Assembly: GCA_934663645.1 (NCBI GenBank)
Contig: CAKUKR010000006.1
Location: 1 to 47,924, forward strand
Direction: 5' to 3'
From: an uncultured Muribaculaceae bacterium
Lineage (GTDB): Bacteria; Bacteroidota; Bacteroidia; Bacteroidales; Muribaculaceae
DNA: 47,924 nucleotides
The stretch's first letter is position 1; every line of letters starts with the position of its first letter. Below, piece after piece: positions 10,404-19,260 of the stretch. The position numbers and the translations under genes were made by a program. The notes under the pieces were generated by a model, which did not search any database, had not been told where the DNA came from, and worked only from the letters and a program-made list of their open reading frames with translations.

Positions 10404-11581
10404 CCTCTATAGCAGGATATGTATTGCGCAAATCCATGCGCCTCTTGATTGCCGCAACAGCTGCCGCAGCCGCCCTCGCTATACAGTCGTGCCGCGAGGA
10501 CGACATCATATTCATTCCTGAGGAAGTGCCCGTGACTACTCCCGAATACACCTCAGTGACAGGCTTCTACCTGCTCAACGAGGGCAACATGGGTTCCAAC
10601 AAATGCACCCTTGACTATTTCGACTATTCCACGGGCGTATACACCAGAAACATATACGGCATCGCCAACCCCGATGTGCCGAAGGAACTCGGCGACGTGG
10701 GCAACGACATCGCCATCTACGGCTCTCGCCTGTACGCCGTTGTCAACTGCTCAAACAAGGTAGAAGTAATGGACGCTGCCACAGCACGCCGCATCGGGCA
10801 GGTTGAAATACCAAACTGCCGCAGCATCAAGTTTGACGGCGACTACGCCTATGTCACCTCATACGCCGGACCTGTGGTCATCGACCCTGAATACAAGCAA
10901 AAGGGGTATGTGGCAAAGGTGAACCTCGCCACCCTCGAGGTCGAAGACCGGTGCATCGTCGGCTTCCAGCCCGACGGCCTCGAGATAGTGAACGGCAAGA
11001 TATACGTATGCAATTCGGGAGGATATACAGTGCCGAACTATGAGAACACGCTGTCCGTGATTGACCTCGCCACATTCCGAGAGGAACGGCGCATCGAAAT
11101 CGCAATCAACCTGGACGGCATAGTCGCTGACCGCCGGGGACGGCTGTGGATTTCCTCACGCGGCGACTACTACAACACGCCGCCGCGAATATACTGCTAC
11201 GACACCCGCAAACAGCGTATTGAACACGTATTAGACATACCGGCCAACTCCATGGCCCTTTGTGATGACCGCCTGTATGTAGTCTCCTCGACATTCAATT
11301 ACGGCAACGCAACAAAAGACTATGCGGGAAGCGCAATAATCGACACAGAAACCGGAGAAGTGACACGGCAGGGCATCATCACTGACGGTACAGACTCGCA
11401 GCTGCGCAAACCTTACGGCATCGCTGTCAATCCAGAAACACACGAAATATTCATCACAGACGCACGGACGTATGTCAACCCGGGATACCTGTACTGCTAC
11501 ACACCCGAAGGTGAATACAAATGGCGTGTCCGCACTGGCGACATCCCTGCCCATTTCGCCTTCACAGGCGACCGCAAATAG
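10400..11581 (+). CDS. Surface-exposed beta-propeller lipoprotein, BtuG-like (YncE/DUF5074 type)
   Basis: The 393-residue protein starts with a lipoprotein signal ending in LAIQSC (Cys31, or Cys19 if translation begins at the ATG at 10436). The residues after the cysteine, REDD, are acidic, as in the export signal that sends Bacteroidetes lipoproteins to the cell surface. The body consists of repeated propeller blades, opening with GFYLLNEGNMGSNKCTLDYF and including GNDIAIYGSRLYAVVN, DGLEIVNGKIYVCNSG and YGIAVNPETHEIFITDA. This layout is that of BtuG, a seven-bladed propeller that binds cobalamin with extreme affinity and caps BtuB. ATGA overlap with the receptor gene supports a two-protein complex. 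Ligand identity is inferred, not seen. Confidence 0.72.
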   Translation: MTSIAGYVLRKSMRLLIAATAAAAALAIQSCREDDIIFIPEEVPVTTPEYTSVTGFYLLNEGNMGSNKCTLDYFDYSTGVYTRNIYGIANPDVPKELGDVGNDIAIYGSRLYAVVNCSNKVEVMDAATARRIGQVEIPNCRSIKFDGDYAYVTSYAGPVVIDPEYKQKGYVAKVNLATLEVEDRCIVGFQPDGLEIVNGKIYVCNSGGYTVPNYENTLSVIDLATFREERRIEIAINLDGIVADRRGRLWISSRGDYYNTPPRIYCYDTRKQRIEHVLDIPANSMALCDDRLYVVSSTFNYGNATKDYAGSAIIDTETGEVTRQGIITDGTDSQLRKPYGIAVNPETHEIFITDARTYVNPGYLYCYTPEGEYKWRVRTGDIPAHFAFTGDRK

Positions 11582-11611
11582 GTTCGACAACTGCATACCA
11601 AAAAAAATCAT

Positions 11612-11619
11612 TATATTTG
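11612..11619 (+). promoter_or_regulatory. -7 element upstream of the large receptor gene
   Basis: TATATTTG at 11612-11619 matches the Bacteroidetes -7 consensus TAnnTTTG. No good -33 box is seen. The start of transcription would be near 11625, about 36 bases before the ATG at 11661. Confidence 0.5.
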
Positions 11620-11660
11620 CAGCCACAACACCAGCCGTTCATATAATTGCGAAATTCATA

Positions 11661-14273
11661 ATGAGGTATATGACAAACATATATATGCGGGTATTTCTGG
11701 CGGCAACGGCATTGGCAGTAGCATGGTGCTGCACAGGTGCTCAGGAAACTGTAGCCATTGAAGGCAAGGTAATTGACCAAGCCGTAAACGGGCCGCTTGC
11801 CGGTGCAGCGGTGACAGTAAAAGACGCGGACGGCAAAATCAAGAAATTCGCGCAAACAGGCAGCGACGGCAGCTTCTCATTGCAGTCGCAGCACAGCAGC
11901 GGTTTCCGCCTCGAGGTGTCGATGATGGGCTATGACAAGTATTCCGAAGCCATTGACAGCATCAGTTTCCCGGTCACGGTATACCTCTCGCCTGGCAGCA
12001 TACAGCTGAAAGAAGTCGCCATCAAAGCCGACCGCATACGCGAACAGGGGGACACGATAACCTACGACGTGAGCAGTTTCACCCGTGCGCAGGACGGCTC
12101 AATAGGAGATGTGCTTCAACGCATGCCTGGCATTGACGTGGACTCAAGCGGCAAGATTTCGTATCAAGGGACTGAAATCAACCGGTTTTACATCGAAGGG
12201 GCAGACTTGCTGGGCGGCAGGTACGGCATTGCCACCAACGGCATAAGCCCCGGTGATGTCGGCACAGTCGAGGTGCTTGAAAACCACCAGCCGCTGCAAG
12301 TGCTTTCCGGCATCAGCTATTCCGAACAGGCTGCCATCAACCTGAAGCTGAAAGACAAGGCGAAAGCAGCATGGTCATGGCGCGGCAGCATCGGCGGCGG
12401 ATGGTCGTCGCAGCCCGAAGGCGCACTGTGGGACGGCAGCATCTTTGCCATGGCCGCAATGCCGTCATTTCAGAACATAACCACCTTGCAATCAAACAAT
12501 TCTGGTGATGAACTCTCGCAGTATTCCACCGACCTGCTCGCTGGCCAGCGGCTGACTAACCTGAAACGATACATAGACCTTGACCTGCCCGACGTGCCGT
12601 CGCTTGGCGACAGCCGTACCCTCTTCAACCGCTCGGCGCTCGCCTCGACCAACAACCTGTGGAAACTGCGCAACGGCGAGCTGCGTGCCAACATAGACTA
12701 TTCATACGACCGCAAGTCATCGCTCGCCACTGGCATAACGACATATTTCCTGGACGAGGGCAACCAGATGGTGGTTGAGGAAAGCAGCGGCAAACAGCAC
12801 ACCAACTCCCTCGGCGCACAGCTCATCTACGAACTGAATCGCAAGACCGCTTTTGTCAACAACACGTTGCAAACCGACATCGACTGGAACGACCTGCGCC
12901 TCGCAACCACCGGCACTGTCCCCAACGTGCAGACCGCAGACCTGCCGGACTATTTTGTCTCCAACAACCTGAAAGTAGTGAAACGCTTCGGCGGCAAGCA
13001 CCTCGTCCGCTTTGAGAGCATAAACCAGTGGGAATCAATGCCGCAGACACTGAATGTGAACATAGACGGCAGCAATGCCTATTGGCAGCAGCTGCGCGAC
13101 CACGCTTTCGCAACGCAGGAGAAAGCAGCATACGCTTTTGTCGTCAACGGATTGACTGTCAGCGCAGAGGCTGGCGTGAGAGGCTACCTGCGCTCCATGG
13201 ACTCACAGCTGAATGACATACCAGAGGAACTGAAAGGGCTGACCACCAATGCCATAAACACCGACTACTGGGTGCTGTACGCATCGCCGAGGCTCGAGTA
13301 TTGGCTGCGGCGCGTCAACATCGCCGTGAGCCTTCCGGTGAGCTATGCCCATTACAGCTTTGCCGGGGCTGTGCCGCAGCGCGACGACGTGTTCTTTTCT
13401 CCCTCGCTGAGCTTCAACTGGAAGCCCGGCAGCCGGTTCTCACTCACACTGCACGGCGGAATGAGCGAAACGCCGATCAACCTCTCCTCGATACACGAGG
13501 GGCTTGTACTGACCGACTACCGCACGTTCAAGACCGGTGTCAAGAGCCTCTACAACTCGCGGATGCAGAACATCTCACTCAACTTCTCATACAAGCACAC
13601 GCGCCTCGGGCTGTTCGCCAACGGCATGGTGCTGCAGTCGTGGAACCATGCGCCCTATACCCTGTCTCAGTACCTCCTGGGCGACTATGCCATATACAGC
13701 TATTCGGACGCTAGCAACAACTCGCGCCTGTTCACCGCTGTCGCCAACGTAGGCAAGACGCTCAATTTCATGCGCGGCAGCTGCGAGGTATACGGCGCAT
13801 TCAACCGCAGCAAGGCGCGTATGTTCTCGCAGGAGGCCTCGGTCTTCCCGGTCAGCTCCGCGTGGAGCGTAGGATGCAAAATCAACGGCTCGCCCTTGAG
13901 CTGGCTCAGCCTGGACTGCTCCTTTGACTACTCCAGCAACAGCCTCTCGATAAACGAGATGAGCATCAGTGACCTGACGCAGATGACCGGCAGCGTGAGC
14001 CTGTCGTTCACACCGGCTGAAAAGTGGCAATGCGATGTGTCGTGCGACTATTACCGCAACGAGGTGAGCCAAGACGTGTTCAAGGACATGGCGATGGTCG
14101 ATGCCTCGCTGTCATACTCCCTCAACAAGCACATCGGGCTGTCGCTGAGCCTCGACAACATCTTCAACCGCAAGACATACAACTACACCACATATTCGCA
14201 ACTGTCGTCATACGAGTCGCAGCGCAGACTGCGCGGACGCGAACTGATGATTTCAATATCAATCAAGAAATGA
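11661..14273 (+). CDS. TonB-dependent receptor with N-terminal carboxypeptidase-regulatory-like domain
   Basis: The 870-residue product has a signal peptide (VFLAATALAVAWCCTGA) and then a carboxypeptidase-regulatory-like beta-sandwich at about 30-115 (IEGKVIDQAVNGPLAGAAVT). A plug domain follows (DVLQRMPGIDVDSSGKISYQ, GVEVLENH-like region near 215), and then a long barrel ending in LRGRELMISISIKK. This is the architecture of Bacteroidetes outer-membrane receptors of the beta-barrel family 3. ATG codons at 11661, 11670 and 11685 are all possible starts; the frame is open further upstream but inside the preceding gene. It overlaps the GLPGLI gene by four bases, a common pairing in Bacteroidetes. 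No SusD-like partner is present, so a glycan substrate is not indicated. Confidence 0.85.
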   Translation: MRYMTNIYMRVFLAATALAVAWCCTGAQETVAIEGKVIDQAVNGPLAGAAVTVKDADGKIKKFAQTGSDGSFSLQSQHSSGFRLEVSMMGYDKYSEAIDSISFPVTVYLSPGSIQLKEVAIKADRIREQGDTITYDVSSFTRAQDGSIGDVLQRMPGIDVDSSGKISYQGTEINRFYIEGADLLGGRYGIATNGISPGDVGTVEVLENHQPLQVLSGISYSEQAAINLKLKDKAKAAWSWRGSIGGGWSSQPEGALWDGSIFAMAAMPSFQNITTLQSNNSGDELSQYSTDLLAGQRLTNLKRYIDLDLPDVPSLGDSRTLFNRSALASTNNLWKLRNGELRANIDYSYDRKSSLATGITTYFLDEGNQMVVEESSGKQHTNSLGAQLIYELNRKTAFVNNTLQTDIDWNDLRLATTGTVPNVQTADLPDYFVSNNLKVVKRFGGKHLVRFESINQWESMPQTLNVNIDGSNAYWQQLRDHAFATQEKAAYAFVVNGLTVSAEAGVRGYLRSMDSQLNDIPEELKGLTTNAINTDYWVLYASPRLEYWLRRVNIAVSLPVSYAHYSFAGAVPQRDDVFFSPSLSFNWKPGSRFSLTLHGGMSETPINLSSIHEGLVLTDYRTFKTGVKSLYNSRMQNISLNFSYKHTRLGLFANGMVLQSWNHAPYTLSQYLLGDYAIYSYSDASNNSRLFTAVANVGKTLNFMRGSCEVYGAFNRSKARMFSQEASVFPVSSAWSVGCKINGSPLSWLSLDCSFDYSSNSLSINEMSISDLTQMTGSVSLSFTPAEKWQCDVSCDYYRNEVSQDVFKDMAMVDASLSYSLNKHIGLSLSLDNIFNRKTYNYTTYSQLSSYESQRRLRGRELMISISIKK

Positions 14274-15115
14274 GACACATCATACCAGCATTGCTCATTG
14301 GCCTCGCCGCTGTGGCGGCATACGCCCACAAGGCGCAGATACGGGTCAGCTATGACTTCCACTTCCACGACCCGCGTGGCATCGAGAAGCACCACGAGTA
14401 TATGCTGCTCGCCGGCAACGGACACTCCAAGTTCTACAACGACCACACGCAGTGGCTCGACTCGACACGCTGCACCTCCGACGGCGAGAACTGGTACCTT
14501 CAGACCGGGCTTGTAATCATGCAACAGGCCATGGGCAAGTCGCCGGCAGAACAAGAGGCTATCCTCAACTCCGCCGGCATAGGCCGCGACGCTGCTTTGT
14601 ACGTTGTCCGCGACGACGACAAATTCAAGGTGTGGGACGAGGTGTACTATGAGTACCGCAAATACACAGAACCCATAGAGCAACGCGACTGGGAGGTCTG
14701 CGGCGACAGCATCAAGACCATACTCGGATATGACTGCGTCATGGCAGAGGGCAACTATCACGGCCGCCGGTGGAGAGCATGGTTCGCCCCCGAGCTGCCT
14801 GTCGATGCCGGTCCATGGAAACTGCTCGGGCTGCCGGGGCTGATACTTGAAGCCGCCGACACCACCGGCCAGTACCAGTTCACCGCCACAGGCCTCGAAG
14901 CGTCAAGCGTGACAATCCCCAAGGTATACGAACCATTCGACTACGAGAAGACCACCCGCAAGGACTTCCTGCGGCTATGCCGTTACCGCTACGACGATTA
15001 CCAAGGCATGCGAAACCTCCACTTCGGACCGCACGCGGCAAAGGTGTCACCCGAAAAGATAGAATACGAAAGCGGCAAGCCCGGCTACGACCTGCTCGAA
15101 ACCGACTACCGCTGA
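14270..15115 (+). CDS. GLPGLI family protein
   Basis: The 281-residue protein has a signal peptide (HIIPALLIGLAAVAAYA) and the family's signature LLGLPGLILEA near residue 190, preceded by GYDCVMAEGNYHGRRWRAWF. GLPGLI proteins are restricted to Bacteroidetes, are secreted to the periplasm, and often sit beside TonB receptors; their function is not known. The ATG at 14270 overlaps the receptor stop codon (ATGA), so the two are likely translated together. The frame is open upstream but only inside the receptor gene. Confidence 0.9.
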   Translation: MRHIIPALLIGLAAVAAYAHKAQIRVSYDFHFHDPRGIEKHHEYMLLAGNGHSKFYNDHTQWLDSTRCTSDGENWYLQTGLVIMQQAMGKSPAEQEAILNSAGIGRDAALYVVRDDDKFKVWDEVYYEYRKYTEPIEQRDWEVCGDSIKTILGYDCVMAEGNYHGRRWRAWFAPELPVDAGPWKLLGLPGLILEAADTTGQYQFTATGLEASSVTIPKVYEPFDYEKTTRKDFLRLCRYRYDDYQGMRNLHFGPHAAKVSPEKIEYESGKPGYDLLETDYR

Positions 15116-15143
15116 CCACCAAACAGACAAATACAACAACCGC

Positions 15144-16520
15144 ATGAACAAATATATTGCGCTGATATTCACGGCATTGATGCTATCGATGAATGTCATT
15201 TCGGCGAAAACCGCCGATGAGAAAATCGCGGAGGCTATGAACAGCTCGGACTAGTTCGCCCTCGACTCGCTGTACCGCACAGAGCCGAAAGACTCGATAT
15301 CGGATTTCCTTGAAATCTATTCGCGCTGCCTGCTCGGCAACCGCCTGAACCGACCCGATGTGTCGATACCGGCATTCGGGGAGCTGTTCAACACACAATC
15401 CTCAAACTTGGACTTGGGGCTGCTGCTCGCCTCGGCGCAAATGTTCTCAATGGACTTGAGCCGAACAGGCGACAATGAGAAAGCCGCGAAAGTGCTGTCC
15501 TCCGTTCTCGACGCAACACGAGACTACCTGGTGCAGCTGGACTCGACCGCCGTCAACAGGATGCAGCGGCAGATAGACCAATACACGGCTTTGTCGGCGT
15601 TCCGTCCGTATGGCATCTCCATATCCGAAGGCTCAGACGGTTCTGTCCCCTTCAGGATAATTCCCGTAGGCCCGGAAGAGAAAGGGGGCGTGCTGATGCA
15701 CTTGTCCGACAGCCACATCAACGGCTTCGCGGCTGACATCACATTCGACACCGGTGCCGGCGCAAATGTGATTTCGAGTGAGCTGGCGCAGAAATTCGGA
15801 CTCGTCCCGCTCGATGCGAAGACCAAGGCCTGGGGCGAGGGAGCGCAGTACGGCGAATACGCCATTGCCAAGGAGCTGAAAATCGGCAACATAACTGTGA
15901 CAGATGTACCATTCTATGTAATGGACTTATCTACCGGCAATGAAACGGCCGATGAATATGGAGAGTACTTCAGCGTCGTTGTAGGCAGCGAACTCATGCT
16001 GCAGCTCAAGGAGTTGACCATAGATTTCGACAACAGCCGCATCACCGTGCCGCATGAAGCCCCTCAACGCAGCGAGGCATATCCCAATATGTGCTTCTCG
16101 CAGTCAATGAACCTGCTCGCCGAAAGCGTTGTGCACGGCACGCCGGTGCTGATGCTTGTTGATACCGGAAATGCGTCATACGGCTATCTCGGGCAACCGT
16201 TTTACGAGAGCAACAAGGAATTTATTGCCAGCACCGGAAGCCTGGAGACAGTCAGGACAGCGGGCTTTGGCGGAGTCAATGCCTTGCAATGCTACCGTGT
16301 GCCGGGGCTGGAATGTCAGTTAGGCGGCAGCTCGGTCGTCCTGCCGAGCATAGATGTCCACATTGAGCCGGCACAGGCAGACGAGAAATCCGAGCATCTG
16401 ATCGGGCTGAAATCGCTGATGCTGTTCGGCACAGTGCATTTCAACATGACAGATTTCACCGTCACTACCACCCCCACAAAGCAGGTATCATCGCCGCACC
16501 GTATCCGCATGGTATATTGA
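15144..16520 (+). pseudogene. Two-lobed retropepsin-like aspartic protease gene interrupted by an in-frame amber codon
   Basis: The ATG at 15144 opens a good signal peptide (MNKYIALIFTALMLSMNVIS, cut near SAKT). The frame meets TAG at 15252-15254 (codon 37) and then stays open to 16520. The full frame would be 458 residues. Two catalytic-type motifs are kept: FDTGAGANVIS with Asp202 and LVDTGNASYG with Asp340, suggesting a two-lobed pepsin or retropepsin-like fold. Without the stop, the region reads NSSD-(stop)-FALDSLY, which would fit a tryptophan (TGG) or glutamine (CAG) codon. Any restart after the stop (GTG at 15360 or later) would lack the signal peptide and so not reach the envelope. 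The rest of the frame is undamaged, so the event looks recent; a sequencing error or stop-codon readthrough is possible. Confidence 0.8.
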
Positions 16521-16552
16521 TGTAAATCAACCATTTCAAAGCATCTGAGATA

Positions 16553-16930
16553 ATGGCAAGAAACCGATTGACAACAGAAGACCATGCACTTTTCGAGTAC
16601 ATGCGCGGACACTACCAGTCGGAAAATGAAAAAACATTCTTCGAGCAACTCCAGTACAAACAGGAGAATGTTTTCACGACATCTCATGAACTGATTTTGT
16701 CTGAAAGCAACAACGCAGATGGCTTATATATAGTGCGCTGCGAGTTCGAAGAATACATCCTAGGACAGGAAAGTTTAATCGAAGAGCAGCACGTCATGAG
16801 CCTTTCGGAAGCGCTGAACATCAACCTGAAGACAGCTGGATTGCTCGACAGAGACATGACACTGTTAGAGTGGCTACGAGCTCGTGACTATTCAGGCGTA
16901 GAGTATAACCACAACTATGACGAAATTTGA
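16553..16930 (+). CDS. Small protein of unknown function
   Basis: The 125-residue, acidic product is not one I recognise. It has no signal peptide or membrane segment. The N-terminal half is helical and charged (LTTEDHALFEYMRGHYQSEN), and a later part reads MSLSEALNINLKTAGLLDRD. It lies 32 bases after the interrupted protease gene and may be its operon partner. A 25-bp inverted repeat follows 25 bases after the stop codon. Codon use appears more AT-rich than in the neighbours. Confidence 0.6.
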   Translation: MARNRLTTEDHALFEYMRGHYQSENEKTFFEQLQYKQENVFTTSHELILSESNNADGLYIVRCEFEEYILGQESLIEEQHVMSLSEALNINLKTAGLLDRDMTLLEWLRARDYSGVEYNHNYDEI

Positions 16931-16955
16931 ATATGGGATTGTTTGGGGCGGCAAT

Positions 16956-17041
16956 GTAGGGACACGGCGTGCCGTGTCCGCACACAAATCACAATAAATC
17001 AGTAGCATACACCCTTCGGACACGGCACGCCGTGTCCCTAC
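16956..17041. repeat. Perfect 25-bp inverted repeat, REPIN-like, between convergent genes
   Basis: The 25-base left arm (16956-16980, starting GTAGGGACACGG) and the right arm (17017-17041) are exact reverse complements, separated by 36 bases. Each arm is also nearly palindromic: GGACACGGC and GCCGTGTCC flank a two-base centre GT. This nested symmetry is the layout of a REPIN, a mobile doublet of REP sequences moved by a RAYT transposase. It sits between the end of the small gene (16930) and the end of the minus-strand hydrolase (17075), so it could also act as a two-way terminator. No RAYT gene is in the window. Confidence 0.85.
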
Positions 17042-17074
17042 TTGGGCTGCGCTATAATACCAGTAACTAACATG

Positions 17075-18598
17075 TCAGGGGACGGTGACGGTCACGGGGG
17101 CGGACTCGCGGTTCTGACGGTCTACGGAGGTGACGACGAATGTGCGCGTCATGTCCTCCTCGTCCGGAAGCAGCACCGACGTGTAGGGCGTAATTGAGAT
17201 GATAGTCTGCGCGTCGTCCAGGTCTACCCTCTCGTCCTCATAAAACTCGTAAACCACATATTTCACCACATCCTTCGCCGCTGGTTTGCGCCCGTGAGCC
17301 GGCGCGTCCCACTCGAGGTATGACTTGCCGTCGCGCTGCTCAATGTGCAGGTTTGACGGCTTTGCCACCGAGATGTTGTCGCCGTATGCCGGGGGGAGAG
17401 CGAGCGTTGACTGGTATGTCTGCGCGAGCTTGTCAAACGAGCCGCCGTAGTTGCCCGTGACCCAATAGCCGTGCCACCACACATTGCCCTGTACATTGCC
17501 ATAACTGCGCGACAGCTCTATTTTGGTGTCGAGTTCGTCAGAGCGTCCAGCGGCGGTGTCCTTTTTGTCCATAGTGCGCTTCACGTCCTGGCCTATGTAC
17601 AGTTGCGCATGGTGTATGTGGTCGTTCCACCATTTCACGAGCTTGCGCGACGATGCCGCCGAGTGGTCGAGTTCCCAATACAGCTGCGGGACTACATAGT
17701 CCACCCACCCTTTCTCGTCCCACAGCAGGATGTCGGCATACAGGTCGTCATAGTTTTGCAGTCCATTGGTGTCCGAGCCACGGCTGTCACTCTTGCTGTT
17801 GCGCCATATCCCGAAGGGGCTTATGCCGAAGCGCACCCACGGCTTGGCAGCGTGTATGGCCTTGTGGAGCTGCTCGATGAGCAAATCCACATTGTGCCGC
17901 CGCCAGTCGCCCCGGTCCATGCCGCCACCGAACTTGGCATACGATGCGCCGTCGCCGTCAAAGCGCGACGACCCCGAGGGATAGGGATAGAAGTAGTCGT
18001 CGAGGTGTATAGCGTCCACGTCGTACCGGGTCACGATGTCGCGCACGATTTCCGTTATCAGCTCGCGGTTTTCAGGGTAAGCCGGGTCGAAAAACGTCTG
18101 TCCGTTGTAGCGGAAGAAGCGGTGCGGCTCTTTGCGGCTCAGGTGGTCTTGCGGCAACGCCTCACCCTTTGCGCTGACACGGTAAGGGTTGAGCCAGGCA
18201 TGAAACTCCATGCCGCGCTTATGAGCCTCCTCAATGGCGAACTCCATGGGGTCCCACATCGGCGAGGGGGCTTTGCCGCGCTGCCCGGTTAGAAACGATG
18301 ACCAGTCCTCTATCTGCGAACGGTAGAGGGCATCAGCCATTGGGCGCACCTGAAAGATGACAGCGTTGCAGCCGGCGTCTGCCAGAAGGCCGATCTGCTT
18401 GGAGATGAACTGCTTGGCCTGTTCCGTAGACATCTTGCGGAAATTCACCTCGCCCACGACGTGCAGCCATGCACCGCGAAACTCGCGCTTCGGGTTGTCG
18501 GCGGCTTGCATGGGTGCGGCCAACGAGGCAATCGCGGCCACTGCGGACAGCAGCAATGCCCGGCTGCGGCGGCTGAAAGAACTTGCTGTGCAATTCAT
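17075..18598 (-). CDS. Family 10-like glycosyl hydrolase (GHL10), secreted
   Basis: The 507-residue protein has a signal peptide with a basic n-region (SRRSRALLLSAVAAIASLAA). The GHL10 domain runs from about 40 to 400: EFRGAWLHVVGEVNF at the start, GCNAVIFQVRPMADALY, GMEFHAWLNPYRV, and DVDAIHLDDYFYPYP with paired acidic residues that may be catalytic. The C-terminal 100 residues look like a fibronectin type III-like module (PSNLHIEQRDGKSYLEW). Proteins of this kind (YngK-like) are thought to cleave glycans in the cell wall or on the outer surface; the substrate here is unknown. The gene is divergent from the queuosine operon and has its own promoter. Confidence 0.88.
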   Translation of the reverse strand: MNCTASSFSRRSRALLLSAVAAIASLAAPMQAADNPKREFRGAWLHVVGEVNFRKMSTEQAKQFISKQIGLLADAGCNAVIFQVRPMADALYRSQIEDWSSFLTGQRGKAPSPMWDPMEFAIEEAHKRGMEFHAWLNPYRVSAKGEALPQDHLSRKEPHRFFRYNGQTFFDPAYPENRELITEIVRDIVTRYDVDAIHLDDYFYPYPSGSSRFDGDGASYAKFGGGMDRGDWRRHNVDLLIEQLHKAIHAAKPWVRFGISPFGIWRNSKSDSRGSDTNGLQNYDDLYADILLWDEKGWVDYVVPQLYWELDHSAASSRKLVKWWNDHIHHAQLYIGQDVKRTMDKKDTAAGRSDELDTKIELSRSYGNVQGNVWWHGYWVTGNYGGSFDKLAQTYQSTLALPPAYGDNISVAKPSNLHIEQRDGKSYLEWDAPAHGRKPAAKDVVKYVVYEFYEDERVDLDDAQTIISITPYTSVLLPDEEDMTRTFVVTSVDRQNRESAPVTVTVP

Positions 18599-18632
18599 GA
18601 TGCTGATCTGTTTTCGGGTCTCATTCTCACTG

Positions 18633-18663
18633 CAAAATTAATCAATATATCCCGATGCGCAAA
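18633..18663 (-). promoter_or_regulatory. Promoter of the GHL10 gene
   Basis: On the minus strand TTTG (plus 18660-18663) and TAATTTTG (plus 18633-18640) are 19 bases apart, a full match to the Bacteroidetes promoter form. Transcription would start near 18627, about 29 bases before the ATG. Confidence 0.75.
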
Positions 18664-18685
18664 GCACCGGCGTGCAGCACGGCTG

Positions 18686-18716
18686 TTGCGCATGCCGCCG
18701 CTTTTTACTAACTTTG
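18686..18716 (+). promoter_or_regulatory. Promoter of the queFCDE operon
   Basis: TTG at 18686-18688 (within GTTGCG) and TAACTTTG at 18709-18716 are 20 bases apart. Transcription would start near 18722, giving a leader of about 56 bases. The divergent GHL10 promoter lies immediately upstream. Confidence 0.75.
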
Positions 18717-18724
18717 CACTTTGA

Positions 18725-18752
18725 CTGCGGGGATGGTGGCAGCTCCCCGCAG
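18725..18752 (+). promoter_or_regulatory. Hairpin in the queF leader
   Basis: CTGCGGGG at 18725-18732 pairs perfectly with CCCCGCAG at 18745-18752 around a 12-base loop. It spans about half of the predicted leader and ends 25 bases before the queF ATG. PreQ1 riboswitches often precede queuosine genes, but I do not find the class I loop and A-rich tail, so this is only a candidate control element. Confidence 0.4.
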
Positions 18753-18777
18753 CATTACTCATTCATCATTACCGAAC

Positions 18778-19260
18778 ATGAGAACAGAATCAGAACTTCA
18801 GGGAGTCTCGCTCCTGGGCTGTCAGGGGACAAAATACCCCTCAGATTACGACCCCGGGATACTGGAGACATTTGAGAACAAGCATCCCGACCACGAGTAT
18901 GTGGTCACATTTGAGTGTCCCGAGTTTACCACGCTCTGCCCCAAGACCGGGCAGCCGGACTTCGGGCGCATATACATTTCGTACATCCCGCGTGAGCGGA
19001 TGGTGGAGAGCAAGAGCCTCAAGCTGTACCTCTTTTCTTTCCGCAACCACGGTGACTTCCACGAGGACTGCGTCAACATCATCCTCAACGACCTGTGGCA
19101 GCTCATGGACCCGCGCTACATCGAGGTGCGCGGAGTGTTCATGCCTCGCGGCGGCATCAGCATACACCCGTTTGTATGCCGTGGCGACGACAGCCACCAG
19201 CATCTGTGCGCCACAAGAACGGAACGGTCGTTTGACTTCAATTCAATACCCGGGAAATAA
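18778..19260 (+). CDS. queF: NADPH-dependent 7-cyano-7-deazaguanine (preQ0) reductase
   Basis: QueF reduces the nitrile of preQ0 to the aminomethyl group of preQ1, the last step before insertion into tRNA. The 160-residue protein is of the short, unimodular type. It shows the active-site cysteine in [13 protein letters not shown] (Cys54, with Asp61), the NADPH-binding QueF motif [17 protein letters not shown] at 78-93 and the following HED. ATG at 18778 was chosen because it gives the usual family N-terminus; the upstream TTG lies at the predicted transcription start. The stop overlaps the queC start by one base. Confidence 0.96.
   Translation: MRTESELQGVSLLGCQGTKYPSDYDPGILETFENKHPDHEYVVTFECPEFTTLCPKTGQPDFGRIYISYIPRERMVESKSLKLYLFSFRNHGDFHEDCVNIILNDLWQLMDPRYIEVRGVFMPRGGISIHPFVCRGDDSHQHLCATRTERSFDFNSIPGK

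Noticed and set aside
16956..17041. Invertible promoter switch
   Set aside because: The 36 bases between the arms contain no promoter-like sequence, the flanking genes converge on the element, and no recombinase gene is nearby.
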